Assembly (NCBI GenBank): GCA_018830225.1
Contig: JAHJSS010000022.1
Location: 1-38,710 of the forward strand
Length of the DNA: 38,710 bases
Direction of reading: 5' to 3'
Source: Nanobdellota archaeon
GTDB taxonomy: Archaea; Nanobdellota; Nanobdellia; Woesearchaeales; UBA11576
Made by a program: the position numbers and the translations under genes. Shown one piece after another: positions 7,976-17,523 of this stretch. Every line of letters begins with the position of its first letter. Position 1 is the first letter of the stretch. The notes beneath the pieces are model-generated. The model saw nothing but the letters and a program-made list of their open reading frames with translations, had not been told where the DNA came from and searched no databases.

Positions 7976-9243
7976 TGCAGCTTATCTTCCACGGTGGGGC
8001 GAGAGAAGTGGGCCGGAGTTGTATAGAGATAGCGACAGGCAGCAGGCGGCTCTTGCTCGACTGTGGATTGAAGCTGACAGAGCAGGACTCTGAGTACCCG
8101 ATAGGTTTCAGCTTCGTGAATGACATCGACGCGGTCTTCATAAGCCATGCCCATCTCGACCATACTGGTGCGCTCCCGCTTCTTGATCACAAGGGCATGG
8201 ATTGCCCGATCTTCGCGACAAAGTCGACCAAGGCCATCACGCGGATACTGCTCAAGGACGCGTTCAAGATAGGCAGGATAAACCACCAGCACCTCGGCTA
8301 TGAGGAACTGGACATAAGGGAGGTCCTGTCCTGCATGAGCCGCGTCAAGGTGGACACCAAGGGTAATTTGGACGGCATCTCATACGAGTATTTCGACGCA
8401 GGCCACATACCTGGCTCTGCATCGGTGTTCCTCAATGTCGACGGCACCACATTCCTCTACACAGGGGACATCAACAACTCAGAGACGCGCCTGCAACATG
8501 CTGCCGAGACAGGTTTCCCTGAGGTGGACGTGCTGATCTGCGAATCGACATACGGTGACAGGGAGCATCCTGACAGGATGAAGACAGAGGAGGAGTTCCT
8601 TGACAGTGTCGAGGCCGCGCTGAAGGCCGGCGGGTCTGTCATGGTCCCTGTGTTCGCTGTCGGGAGATCGCAGGAGATTCTCATGGTCCTCGCGAGGAGG
8701 AAGTTCACAGCCCCTATATACCTGGACGGCATGAGCATAGAAGTCACGAACCTGGTCCTAGACAACCCTGATGAGATAAAGGACGCGAAGTCACTGTCTG
8801 CGGCCCTCAAGAGGGTGAAGCTGGTGAAGAGTAACGCTGACCGGATGGGCGCAATAAGGAAGCAGTCCATCATAGTCACGACATCAGGCATGCTGACCGG
8901 CGGGCCCATAATGCACTACATGAAGTATCTAACCAACGACCCGAAGAATGCCATACTGCTGACAGGCTACCAGGCAGAGTACACGAACGGCAGGCTCCTG
9001 CTCGAGAAGGGGCAGGTCTTCATCGACGGCGTGAAGAAGAATGTCAAGTGTAAGGTGAGGCAGTTCGACTTTTCCGCCCATGCGGGAATGTCCCAGCTCA
9101 AGGCGCTCGTTAGGGCTGTTAAGCCGAAGAAGGTGTTTTTTGTCCATGGTGAAGAGCCTTCGGTGCTGAAGATGCACGAATGGGCTGAGGCCCTGGGCAT
9201 GGAGTCTTATGCTCCGGGATTGGGTGACGTGATAGATGTCTGA
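7972..9243 (+). CDS. MBL-fold beta-CASP ribonuclease (CPSF/aCPSF2-like, no KH domains)
   Basis: HAHLDHTGALP, FDAGHIPGSASVFL, YTGDINNSETRL, PVFAVGRSQEILMVL, TTSGMLTGGP, DFSAHAG, VHGE. Confidence 0.92.
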   Translation: MMQLIFHGGAREVGRSCIEIATGSRRLLLDCGLKLTEQDSEYPIGFSFVNDIDAVFISHAHLDHTGALPLLDHKGMDCPIFATKSTKAITRILLKDAFKIGRINHQHLGYEELDIREVLSCMSRVKVDTKGNLDGISYEYFDAGHIPGSASVFLNVDGTTFLYTGDINNSETRLQHAAETGFPEVDVLICESTYGDREHPDRMKTEEEFLDSVEAALKAGGSVMVPVFAVGRSQEILMVLARRKFTAPIYLDGMSIEVTNLVLDNPDEIKDAKSLSAALKRVKLVKSNADRMGAIRKQSIIVTTSGMLTGGPIMHYMKYLTNDPKNAILLTGYQAEYTNGRLLLEKGQVFIDGVKKNVKCKVRQFDFSAHAGMSQLKALVRAVKPKKVFFVHGEEPSVLKMHEWAEALGMESYAPGLGDVIDV

Positions 9244-9280
9244 CAGTAAGACTGCTGTTGTGTCAAAAAAGGTGATATGA

Positions 9281-9631
9281 TTGAAACTGAAACTGCATGA
9301 TGCGATCGGGAGCCTCGATTATACAGACCTTGTGGACCTTCATGAGGACCTGAAGGAAGGAGGCCACAGCCTCCGGAGCATGGTCGAGAAGAAGATAGTG
9401 GATAAGGAGAAGGAGCAGGGCAAGCAATGCTGTGTCTGCAATTCAGAGATCGATGTCCACTCGACGAACAATTTCACATTGCTGCTCGGCCCAGAAGGAC
9501 TTCGCCGCAAGGCATGCTTCTGCGCCATAGACTGCATGAAGTATTTCATCGACGGGCTGGAGAAGCGGAAAGAGGCGCTGAAGAAGAAGGCTGCCTGGCA
9601 GGAAGACGGGGGCGGGATGAAAGATGCGTAG
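9281..9631 (+). CDS. Uncharacterized protein with Cys-rich treble-clef-like segment
   Basis: TTG start; CCVCNSEIDVH...KACFCAIDCMKYFIDGL; overlaps the start of the following lipoprotein gene. Confidence 0.6.
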   Translation: MKLKLHDAIGSLDYTDLVDLHEDLKEGGHSLRSMVEKKIVDKEKEQGKQCCVCNSEIDVHSTNNFTLLLGPEGLRRKACFCAIDCMKYFIDGLEKRKEALKKKAAWQEDGGGMKDA

Positions 9632-10064
9632 GATGATGATGCTCCTGGTCCTTGCGCTTGTCGCGCCTGCTTTTTTCGTGGCAGGCTGCTCCATAACAGG
9701 GAGGACTGCTGAGGTCATGGATGAGGAGATAGTCGGGTGCTCGCTCAACACAAGGATAGGTTTCCTGGAGATGAATGGTGATGCTCAGGCGTGCTACAGG
9801 GATACAGGCATATATTTCGTGATCGAGAATCTCGGGAGCAACAGGATATCTGGCCTGAGCGTGAGGCTCGAGTCAGACTATGACCTGACCATGGTCATCA
9901 AGGGCTCGGCAGTCCCTGGTGAGACTGTCCAGCAGAGCCTGAACTTCGGAAGCCAGGCGCTCACTGGTGTGAGGTCATTGACTGTCTACCCTCTTGTTGG
10001 TAGCGCCGAGGAGAAGAGCATCTGCCAGGGCGCAGGCATAACAGTCGCGCTTGAGAGGTGCTGA
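9624..10064 (+). CDS. Predicted lipoprotein
   Basis: Signal peptide MRRMMMLLVLALVAPAFFVAGCS with lipobox VAGC. Confidence 0.65.
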   Translation: MRRMMMLLVLALVAPAFFVAGCSITGRTAEVMDEEIVGCSLNTRIGFLEMNGDAQACYRDTGIYFVIENLGSNRISGLSVRLESDYDLTMVIKGSAVPGETVQQSLNFGSQALTGVRSLTVYPLVGSAEEKSICQGAGITVALERC

Positions 10065-10069
10065 TTCGG

Positions 10070-10329
10070 AGGCTGCGGTGAAAATGTAGCCACCGCCTTT
10101 TGCGAGGCCCAACGCTGAAAGAAGCGAGGGCGTCGCGGGGGATGCCTCCGAGCGGAGTGAGCGAGGCACCAAAGCGCTTGCCGCTTTGAGTGCCCCCTGC
10201 GGGGAGGCAGCCCACTCAGTAAATGGTTGCTGGCCGAGCCTGGCGGTGCTCGCGAGCGGAGCGAACGCGAGCCTTCCACCGCAGTGGAATTGGCCGACGA
10301 GCGAAGCGAGGAGATTTTCACCGGAGCCT
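10070..10329. repeat. Large family-2-like composite hairpin element
   Basis: Outer arms AGGCTGCGGTGAAAAT (10070-10085)/ATTTTCACCGGAGCCT (10314-10329), 15/16 complementary; GGGGGATGCC (10137-10146) ... CCTGCGGGGAGGCAG; several GAGCGnAGCGAG motifs. Confidence 0.6.
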
Positions 10330-10415
10330 GACTCAGGGGAATGATTTATAAATGAGGAGGTATTGGACGCCCTTAAGGGTGTGTTTGGCAATACGTTTTT
10401 TGTGAAGGTGATTTC

Positions 10416-12089
10416 ATGGTAAAAAGAGGTGAAGTTAAAGTCAGTGCCAGTCATGGGCTCGGACCGAAGAAGGCCGATAAAAAGGCCGGAAAGAAGGCCG
10501 CAAATAAGGCCAAGCTGAAGAAGCAGGCCAGGCGCAAGGTTTCTGTCTCTGCTGCCATCACAAGGGATGAGGCTGCTGAGGTCAAGGCTGCCGCGAGGGT
10601 CCTTGAGAGGGAGGAGCGTGTCATAAAGAAGGAGGTCCGCTTCATACTGAGCCCTGAGGAGTTCCATGTGGTGACTTTCGTCTCCTCTTTGATAATTCTC
10701 TCGTTCCTGTTCGCATCGATGAGCCTTGTGTTCTATGCAGTGCTGACCATCGCCGCTCTGCTCTTCGCCCATTTCCTGAAGGAGCATCACAGGCCTCATG
10801 ATGTTCTCACGATACTGGGTGTGTTCTTCCTCCCGCTTGCGGTGACGCTGGCCGCTTTCAGGGACTGGCTTGTATTGCTCCTGCTGGCGATCTATGTCAT
10901 CTCGGCGATATCGACTGTCATAATCTATTACCATCACAAGAAGGCTCACGCCCTGCTGAAGATAATGTGGCAGGTCACCTACTCCCGCGTCGTCGCAGTG
11001 ACTCTTGCGCTCCTGCTGGCGTGCATCCTGCCATTGTTGGTATTCCCTGACGCGTTCCTCAGCGTCTTCGAGCTGATATTCCTGTTTGTGATGCCGGTGG
11101 CGTTCCTGTTCTTCTTCGCGTCGAAGTTCCTGTACATATATTTCTTCGACCGCGTGCACATCCGCTCTGACTTCCTCAGGAGCCTGCGGCACACTGTGAT
11201 ATATACCCTTGTCTTTGTGGTTCTGCTCATGTGCGTGTATTCGTTGTTTGCGGTCGGCTTCTACAACTCAAGGGCTGAGTTTCACAAGGGATACCTCGAC
11301 AAGGCGCTCATCGACGTCTCGAACATCGAGAAGGTCGTGGCCAGGAACCCTGAGATACAGCGGCTGATGGTCACGGATGACCTGCTTGCGCTTGCCGCTG
11401 ACCTGCGTGGGGATATATCTGTCGAGAAGAGCATGGCAGATGAGAGGACAATATCATTTGCAGACATACTTGACGACTCTTACTTCATCACTACAAGCGA
11501 CGCAGTCTTGAATACTATCCGGTTCACTGTCTTGAATTTCGAGCTTCTTGAGTTGAAGTCAGATATTGTCGACTGGACTGGCAATCTGACAGAGACTGCA
11601 AATAAGAACATGACTTTCCCTGACGGCAGCAGCACTCTTGAGGAGTACACCGCAGACCTTAATGCCTATGTTGAGGAGGGGTTTGTCGACTTCTCGCAGA
11701 ACCCTGACGTGATTGACCTGGTCGCGAAGCTGAACGACCCTTCAGCCACTTATTCATATTTCGAGGGGGAGGGTTTCTTCTATTGGTTCGCGAAGAACGT
11801 GCGCCTTGATTTTGTCTATGATTCCGGGTCGATATTCGGCAGGCAGATGTCCATAGTGATCAGGCACTCAGAGCCTTTCAGGCAGATGGCGCGCCTATAC
11901 ATCAACATCATCATATTCACGAACAACGAGCGAGCGTCCCCGTCAAGCATCAGGCGCCTATACATGGACAGGGAGTCTGACCTTCTTCCGGTGAGCAGCG
12001 CGGTGAGGTACAGCATCATCAAGGATGATATGGACAAACGCGCTGATAGTTTGAGAAGAGCCGGCAAGATAAGATTTGAGGTCGATTGA
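10416..12089 (+). CDS. Multi-pass membrane protein with Lys/Ala-rich N-terminus (paralog A)
   Basis: AKKADKKAGKKAANKAKLKK N-terminus, about 6 hydrophobic segments, FASKFLYIYFFDRVHIRSDFLRSLRHTVIY, extracytoplasmic C-terminal domain. Confidence 0.7.
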   Translation: MVKRGEVKVSASHGLGPKKADKKAGKKAANKAKLKKQARRKVSVSAAITRDEAAEVKAAARVLEREERVIKKEVRFILSPEEFHVVTFVSSLIILSFLFASMSLVFYAVLTIAALLFAHFLKEHHRPHDVLTILGVFFLPLAVTLAAFRDWLVLLLLAIYVISAISTVIIYYHHKKAHALLKIMWQVTYSRVVAVTLALLLACILPLLVFPDAFLSVFELIFLFVMPVAFLFFFASKFLYIYFFDRVHIRSDFLRSLRHTVIYTLVFVVLLMCVYSLFAVGFYNSRAEFHKGYLDKALIDVSNIEKVVARNPEIQRLMVTDDLLALAADLRGDISVEKSMADERTISFADILDDSYFITTSDAVLNTIRFTVLNFELLELKSDIVDWTGNLTETANKNMTFPDGSSTLEEYTADLNAYVEEGFVDFSQNPDVIDLVAKLNDPSATYSYFEGEGFFYWFAKNVRLDFVYDSGSIFGRQMSIVIRHSEPFRQMARLYINIIIFTNNERASPSSIRRLYMDRESDLLPVSSAVRYSIIKDDMDKRADSLRRAGKIRFEVD

Positions 12090-13839
12090 GGACATGGCAA
12101 GAAAAAAACCCAATAAGGCTGCAACTGCCGGTGCAAAGGCTGAGAAAAGGTCTGTTTCAAGGTCCAGGCTTGACGATGAACTGAAGAATGTAGAGGCAGA
12201 GATAGGCAGGTACAAGAGGGATGTCGAGCTGCCTCCCCCGGATATAGTCCCTGTTCCGGTGGTCTCTGCAGAGAAGGTTGAGGAGAAGATAAAGGAAGAG
12301 GTGCGGGTCTTCGAGAAGGAGGCTTTCTTCAGCAGTGGGAGGCTGAAGGGTGTGGGTCACATAGGCTTCTATTTCATCTCTTCGCTCATCTGCTTCGCAG
12401 TGCTTGCCTTCCTTTTCGGGAGCTGGGAGAGCTTTGTGTTCTATCTCGCTTTCGGGATATTCCTGTGGTGGTGGTCCCACCAATTCCATCTCTCCAGGTC
12501 TGGGGTCCTGAAGCCGTTCATCTCGCTTGGTGCACTTGTCATCCTGCTCTACATCTCGCACTGGTTCTTCAACGAGCTTCTCAGCCTTCTGATGGCTGTG
12601 CTCTACGCGCTCTCGTTTGTCATAGCAGGGGTGCTGTATTTCTATCACTTCAAGAGGGAGCTCTCAGAGGAGATACATAGGTCATTCCCCCATACGTTCC
12701 TTGTCATGTTCTACACTCATGTGATTGCGTTCACAGTGGCTTCGGTGGTCGCTTTCCTTCTGCCGAAGATATTCCTGTCTGACTCATTTGTCAGTGTCAC
12801 CTACCTGATATTGACGTGGTTGCTGCCTGTCCTTCTTGTGTATTTCTTCCTGACCAAGTTCCTCTACCTGAGTTTCTTCGACAGGGGGCACGCGGGCAGG
12901 GACATCAGGAAAGGGCTTGTCCACGCGCTGATCTATTCTGCGGCCTTCATCGCGCTCATCGTCCTCGCCTACCTGCTGACTGCGATGCAGTTCTCTGTGA
13001 TGGAGAGGGCAGGCTATGATGAGTCTTTCAGCGACGTCTTCACAGTGCTGCAGAACATCAAGCCAGAGATAGACAAGACCCAGTTTGATTATGGGGATGT
13101 GGAGATGGTCAAGTTACCTGTCTCGCAGCAGATCATCGGCATGGCTGATGCGTTGAACAGGAACGCGACCGAGGTCAGGGCCTCCCTGGAAAGGTCTGCT
13201 TTCTCTGCAGGGGACTACTTCTCTGACTATTATTTTACGGTCTTGTCCAGGAACAGGATGTCACTGGCCAGCATTTCGGTGGCAGCATCAGATATGGATG
13301 ATGTCAAGTCAGACCTGCTGAGGGAGTATTCCCGGCTGAAGAGGATGGAGGCTGCAGGAGAGTTCGACGACGGAACGACCGGCCTGGAGCAGCATTATCA
13401 TGTGCTCTCTGATTATGTCGCCAACGCTAGGGCTTCCTACAGCAGACCTGCTGAGTTCATCAGCCTGAGGAAGAGGATTGCTGAATATCCAGGATCTTAT
13501 TCAGGGCTTCTGGCCGACGGCGAACTGATCGGCTTCAACCTTGTGTACGACACTGACATGTCTGTCTTCCTGGCAGGGAAGTCCTGTTTCAGCAGGGGAT
13601 TCTACGACATGATATACCACACCAGGCTGTTCAGGGACATCATGCTGATGTCGTCCGAGACCATCATGTTCCAGGTTGAGGAGTTCATGGACCCACAGCC
13701 GGTAAGCGCTTTGTACGCTGCGGCCCCTGACGAGCCTTTGCAGAGCAAGGTGCTCAGGTACAGGATAATCAAGTCGAATGTCGACGCTACGCTTTCATTG
13801 TCTGCTGGCGCGCTGCCTGCTGATTTATTGGGGTTGTGA
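12076..13839 (+). CDS. Multi-pass membrane protein (paralog B)
   Basis: Same layout as the upstream ORF (FLTKFLYLSFFDRGHAGRDIRKGLVHALIY); genes overlap by 14 bp. Confidence 0.7.
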   Translation: MRSIEDMARKKPNKAATAGAKAEKRSVSRSRLDDELKNVEAEIGRYKRDVELPPPDIVPVPVVSAEKVEEKIKEEVRVFEKEAFFSSGRLKGVGHIGFYFISSLICFAVLAFLFGSWESFVFYLAFGIFLWWWSHQFHLSRSGVLKPFISLGALVILLYISHWFFNELLSLLMAVLYALSFVIAGVLYFYHFKRELSEEIHRSFPHTFLVMFYTHVIAFTVASVVAFLLPKIFLSDSFVSVTYLILTWLLPVLLVYFFLTKFLYLSFFDRGHAGRDIRKGLVHALIYSAAFIALIVLAYLLTAMQFSVMERAGYDESFSDVFTVLQNIKPEIDKTQFDYGDVEMVKLPVSQQIIGMADALNRNATEVRASLERSAFSAGDYFSDYYFTVLSRNRMSLASISVAASDMDDVKSDLLREYSRLKRMEAAGEFDDGTTGLEQHYHVLSDYVANARASYSRPAEFISLRKRIAEYPGSYSGLLADGELIGFNLVYDTDMSVFLAGKSCFSRGFYDMIYHTRLFRDIMLMSSETIMFQVEEFMDPQPVSALYAAAPDEPLQSKVLRYRIIKSNVDATLSLSAGALPADLLGL

Positions 13840-16463
13840 GGAATATGGAGCACTACAGGGCCAGTGTCAAAGAGCTGTTCAGCGAGCTGAGCACTTCTGA
13901 TGATGGTATCTCTTCAGAGGAGGCCGCCCGCCGCATCCAGAAGTACGGCAGGAACGAGATAGAGGAGGTGCCTCCGGAGCCCTGGTGGAAGCTGCTTCTT
14001 GGTCAGTTCAATTCTCCTGTAATATGGATACTCATTGCTGCGGTCGTCGTCTCCTTTTTCATCGGTGAGGCTGTCGATGCCATTGTCATAGCGGTTATAC
14101 TCGTGCTGAATGCCGGGCTGGGTTTTTTCCAGGAGTTCAAGGCAGAGAAGGCTATAGAGGCGCTGAAGAAGATGGCCAGCCTGAAGGCCTTGGTCATACG
14201 TGACGGCAAGCAGCAGAAGATCGACGCCACAGAGTTGGTCCCTGGGGATATGATAATACTCGAGACTGGTGAGAAGATCCCTGCTGACTCTCGGCTTTTT
14301 GAGGCGAGCAATCTTGAGACCCAGGAGGCTGCGCTCACAGGCGAGTCCACTCCTGTATCTAAAGAGGTTGTGGACATCGAAAAGGATGCAGGCATCGGCG
14401 ACAGGCATAACATGGTCTTCTCCAGCACGATAATAGTGAGGGGGCATGGCAAGGCTCTTGTCTGTGACACGGGCATGAGGACAGAGATAGGGAAGATTGC
14501 GCACATGATACAGACCACTGAGACTGAGATGACCCCTCTGCAGAAGCAGTTGGCGAAGCTGGGCAAGTGGTTGGGCATCCTGACCATTGTCATTTGCGGC
14601 ATTGTTTTCCTCACAGGGATATTCATGCATGAAGGCAAGGTGCTTGAGCTCTTCTTCGCTGCTGTTGCGCTGGCTGTGGCTGCGATTCCTGAAGGACTCC
14701 CGGCAGTGGTCACAATATCATTGTCTATGGGTGTGCGGCGTATGGTTAAGCGCAACGCGCTTGTGCGCCACCTTCCGAGCGTCGAGACCCTCGGCTGCAC
14801 CACAGTCATATGCTCTGACAAGACAGGCACACTTACCCATAATGAGATGACTGTGAAGCACGTTTTCATGAACGGCAAGGACGCGACAGTTGATGGTTCA
14901 GGTTATAGGCCTGAGGGTAAGTTCTCTGTGGACCCGAAGGAGCTTGACATGCTGCTGAAGATAGGTGTGCTCAACAATGACGCCAAGCTGGACAGGGACG
15001 AGTGGAGCGTGATGGGCGACCCTACTGAAGGCTGCCTGATAACCTCTGCGCTGAAGGCAGGCATAGATAAGACCGAGCTTGATAAGAATTTTCCCAGGAT
15101 AGATGAGATACCTTTCGATTCTGAGCGCAAGCGCATGACCACTGTGCATGAGATCAGCGGGAAGCGTTTTGCCTATGTCAAGGGAGCTCCTGACCTTCTT
15201 CTCGGCCAGTGCGATAAGCTGTGGGTCAATGGTAAGATAGTCAAGCTCACCCCGAAAGACAAGAAGAATATCATCGCCAGGAACGAGGATTATGCAAAGA
15301 ATGCGTTGAGGGTGCTCGGTTTTGCTTTCAAGGAGCTGAAGAAGTCAGAGAAGAAGGAGACTTGGGAGAAGAACCTTGTTTTCGTCGGGCTTCAGGCCAT
15401 GATTGACCCGCCGAGGGATGAGGTCAAGGATTCTATCGCCAAGTGCAAGGCTGCAGGGATCAAGGTGGTGATGGTCACTGGTGACCTGAAGACCACTGCT
15501 GAGGCAATTGCCAAAGAGTTGGGCATTGAGGGCAAGTCCCTGACTGGCGCAGACCTTGAGAAGATGAGCGATGAGGAGCTTGCCAAGATAGTCAATGATG
15601 TGTCAATCTACGCAAGGGTCAATCCTGCCCATAAGATGAAGATAGTGACTGCTCTGAAGAGCAGGGGGCATGTTGTCGCGATGACTGGTGATGGAGTGAA
15701 TGACGCTCCTGCGATAAAGAAGGCTGATATCGGCATCGCTATGGGCATCACAGGCACTGATGTCGCAAAGGAAGCGAGCGAGATGATACTTACTGATGAT
15801 AATTTCACGTCTATAGTCAATGCTGTCGAGGAGGGCCGCGGTATATATGATAATATACGCAAGTTCGTGAACTATCTGCTCTCGTGCAATGTCGGTGAAG
15901 TTTTGGTGATATTTATCGGCTCATTGTTGGGCTGGCCTCTCCCCTTGATTGCGGTGCAGCTATTATGGGTGAATCTGGTGACGGATGGGCTGCCTGCTGT
16001 TGCTTTGGGCATAGATCCTGTGGCTGACGATGCCATGAAGCGTCCGCCGAGGAAGCTCTCCGAAAGGATAATGTCCAAAGGGATGTCGCTGAACATATTC
16101 ACCATGGGCATTCTCATAACATTGTCTACGCTGTTGATGTACTACATCGGCCTCCAGCACAGTGTTGAGCTTGGCAGGACCATGGCTTTCATGACATTGG
16201 TGCTCCTCGAGATAGTCAGGCTTCAGATGATAAGGTCATCTTACCATACCGGCCTGTTCTCCAACAAGTGGTTATTGGGTGCAGTGGTCCTCTCGTTGGG
16301 CCTGCAGCTGCTTGTCGTCTATACTCCTTTGAGCGCGTTTTTCAGGACAGTGCCTCTCGGCCTGCATGAGTGGCTCTGGATGGGTGGAGCTCTTGCAGTG
16401 GTGTCTGTATTGGGGACGATATCCACGTGGCTGATCAAGCAGGTCACGCAGGAGTTTTACTGA
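13836..16463 (+). CDS. P-type cation-transporting ATPase (Ca2+-type)
   Basis: TGES, PEGLPAVVT, CSDKTGTLTHNEM, MTGDGVNDAPAIKKADIGIAMG. Confidence 0.93.
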   Translation: MRNMEHYRASVKELFSELSTSDDGISSEEAARRIQKYGRNEIEEVPPEPWWKLLLGQFNSPVIWILIAAVVVSFFIGEAVDAIVIAVILVLNAGLGFFQEFKAEKAIEALKKMASLKALVIRDGKQQKIDATELVPGDMIILETGEKIPADSRLFEASNLETQEAALTGESTPVSKEVVDIEKDAGIGDRHNMVFSSTIIVRGHGKALVCDTGMRTEIGKIAHMIQTTETEMTPLQKQLAKLGKWLGILTIVICGIVFLTGIFMHEGKVLELFFAAVALAVAAIPEGLPAVVTISLSMGVRRMVKRNALVRHLPSVETLGCTTVICSDKTGTLTHNEMTVKHVFMNGKDATVDGSGYRPEGKFSVDPKELDMLLKIGVLNNDAKLDRDEWSVMGDPTEGCLITSALKAGIDKTELDKNFPRIDEIPFDSERKRMTTVHEISGKRFAYVKGAPDLLLGQCDKLWVNGKIVKLTPKDKKNIIARNEDYAKNALRVLGFAFKELKKSEKKETWEKNLVFVGLQAMIDPPRDEVKDSIAKCKAAGIKVVMVTGDLKTTAEAIAKELGIEGKSLTGADLEKMSDEELAKIVNDVSIYARVNPAHKMKIVTALKSRGHVVAMTGDGVNDAPAIKKADIGIAMGITGTDVAKEASEMILTDDNFTSIVNAVEEGRGIYDNIRKFVNYLLSCNVGEVLVIFIGSLLGWPLPLIAVQLLWVNLVTDGLPAVALGIDPVADDAMKRPPRKLSERIMSKGMSLNIFTMGILITLSTLLMYYIGLQHSVELGRTMAFMTLVLLEIVRLQMIRSSYHTGLFSNKWLLGAVVLSLGLQLLVVYTPLSAFFRTVPLGLHEWLWMGGALAVVSVLGTISTWLIKQVTQEFY

Positions 16464-16479
16464 GGTTTGTTGAGGTGAT

Positions 16480-17454
16480 ATGATGGTCCTTGAGCCTGTC
16501 TTCAGTTTCTTCCAGGCTCACCCTTTCTTCTTCCATAGCCTGATCGCCGCGTTCAGCCTCGTGATAATCGGCAAGGCATCCGACATCGCGGTGTTCGGCA
16601 TCTCTGATTACGCCAAACGCCTCGGCCTGTCAGATTATATAGTGGGCATCCTTGTAGTCTCTCTCGCCTCTTCTGTGCCTGAGCTGGTCTCTTCGATCAA
16701 CGGCGCTCTTATAGGGGAAGGTGGCATCATCTTCGGCACTATCCTCGGCTCGAACATAGTCGAGCTGACCATCGTGCTGGGCAGCGTGGCTATTGTCGGC
16801 AGGAAGCTTGCGCTTGGTTGCAAGGTTCTTGATGACACCAAGGCAGATATATTCATACTGCTTATGCTGCCTTTCATCTTGATAACTGACGGCAGGATAT
16901 CGAGGGTCGACGGCGCTGTGCTTGTCTTCGCTTTCATCCTTTACGTGTTCATCCTGTGGAACAAGGAGGGCGAGCTCGGCAGGATAAAGAAGTCCATCCC
17001 GTTCAAGGTACTCTGGCGTGACACGTTCCTTTTCCTGGGATGCCTGGTCGCGATAATGCTGGCCTCGCGCTGGCTGGTGCATTCTTCTATATCTATAGCG
17101 AATGATATAGGCGTCTCGCCTTTCATCGTGGCTCTTGTTGTGATAGGCATCGGCTCTTCTGTGTCTGACGCCAGCATAGGGATACGTGCTGCTATCAGGG
17201 GGCACCAGGATGTGGGCATCGGCAATGTGCTCGGCAGCAACGTGGTCAAGGTGACATTGTTCTTGGGTGTGCTTGCGCTTGTCAGGCCGATAGAGTTCCC
17301 TTTCAGCAGCCTTTGGATAATACTGATATTCACTGTGGTTGCCACAGGACTTACTCTTTACTTCATGTCGAAGAAGATTATGTTCTGGTGGCATGGCATT
17401 GTCATGCTTCTGCTCTACGCGACCTTCCTGGGCGTGCAGTGGCTGCTGGGATGA
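16480..17454 (+). CDS. Sodium/calcium exchanger family antiporter (CaCA)
   Basis: Duplicated alpha repeats: LASSVPELVSSINGALIGEGGIIFGTILGSNIVEL and VVIGIGSSVSDASIGIRAAIRGHQDVGIGNVLGSNVVKV. Confidence 0.88.
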   Translation: MMVLEPVFSFFQAHPFFFHSLIAAFSLVIIGKASDIAVFGISDYAKRLGLSDYIVGILVVSLASSVPELVSSINGALIGEGGIIFGTILGSNIVELTIVLGSVAIVGRKLALGCKVLDDTKADIFILLMLPFILITDGRISRVDGAVLVFAFILYVFILWNKEGELGRIKKSIPFKVLWRDTFLFLGCLVAIMLASRWLVHSSISIANDIGVSPFIVALVVIGIGSSVSDASIGIRAAIRGHQDVGIGNVLGSNVVKVTLFLGVLALVRPIEFPFSSLWIILIFTVVATGLTLYFMSKKIMFWWHGIVMLLLYATFLGVQWLLG

Positions 17455-17523
17455 TGTGGTCTGTCCTCCCTGTTACAAAAGCATTTCTAAACCTTTATAA
17501 ACAACCTTCTTACCTTCTGTTTC

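Noticed and set aside
5104-10329. CRISPR array or tRNA genes in structured intergenic regions
   Set aside because: No regularly spaced identical repeats with spacers; no cloverleaf with TTCRANY / acceptor pairing found.
9975-11192. 405-aa minus-strand ORF
   Set aside because: Antisense to the membrane protein gene and the hairpin element; low-complexity translation (Q/H/E/R rich), no recognisable domain. Shadow ORF of a high-GC sense gene.
14003-14878. 291-aa minus-strand ORF (and 13914..14630)
   Set aside because: Antisense to the P-type ATPase; shadow ORFs.
16630-17394. 254-aa minus-strand ORF
   Set aside because: Antisense to the Na+/Ca2+ exchanger gene; no domain signature.
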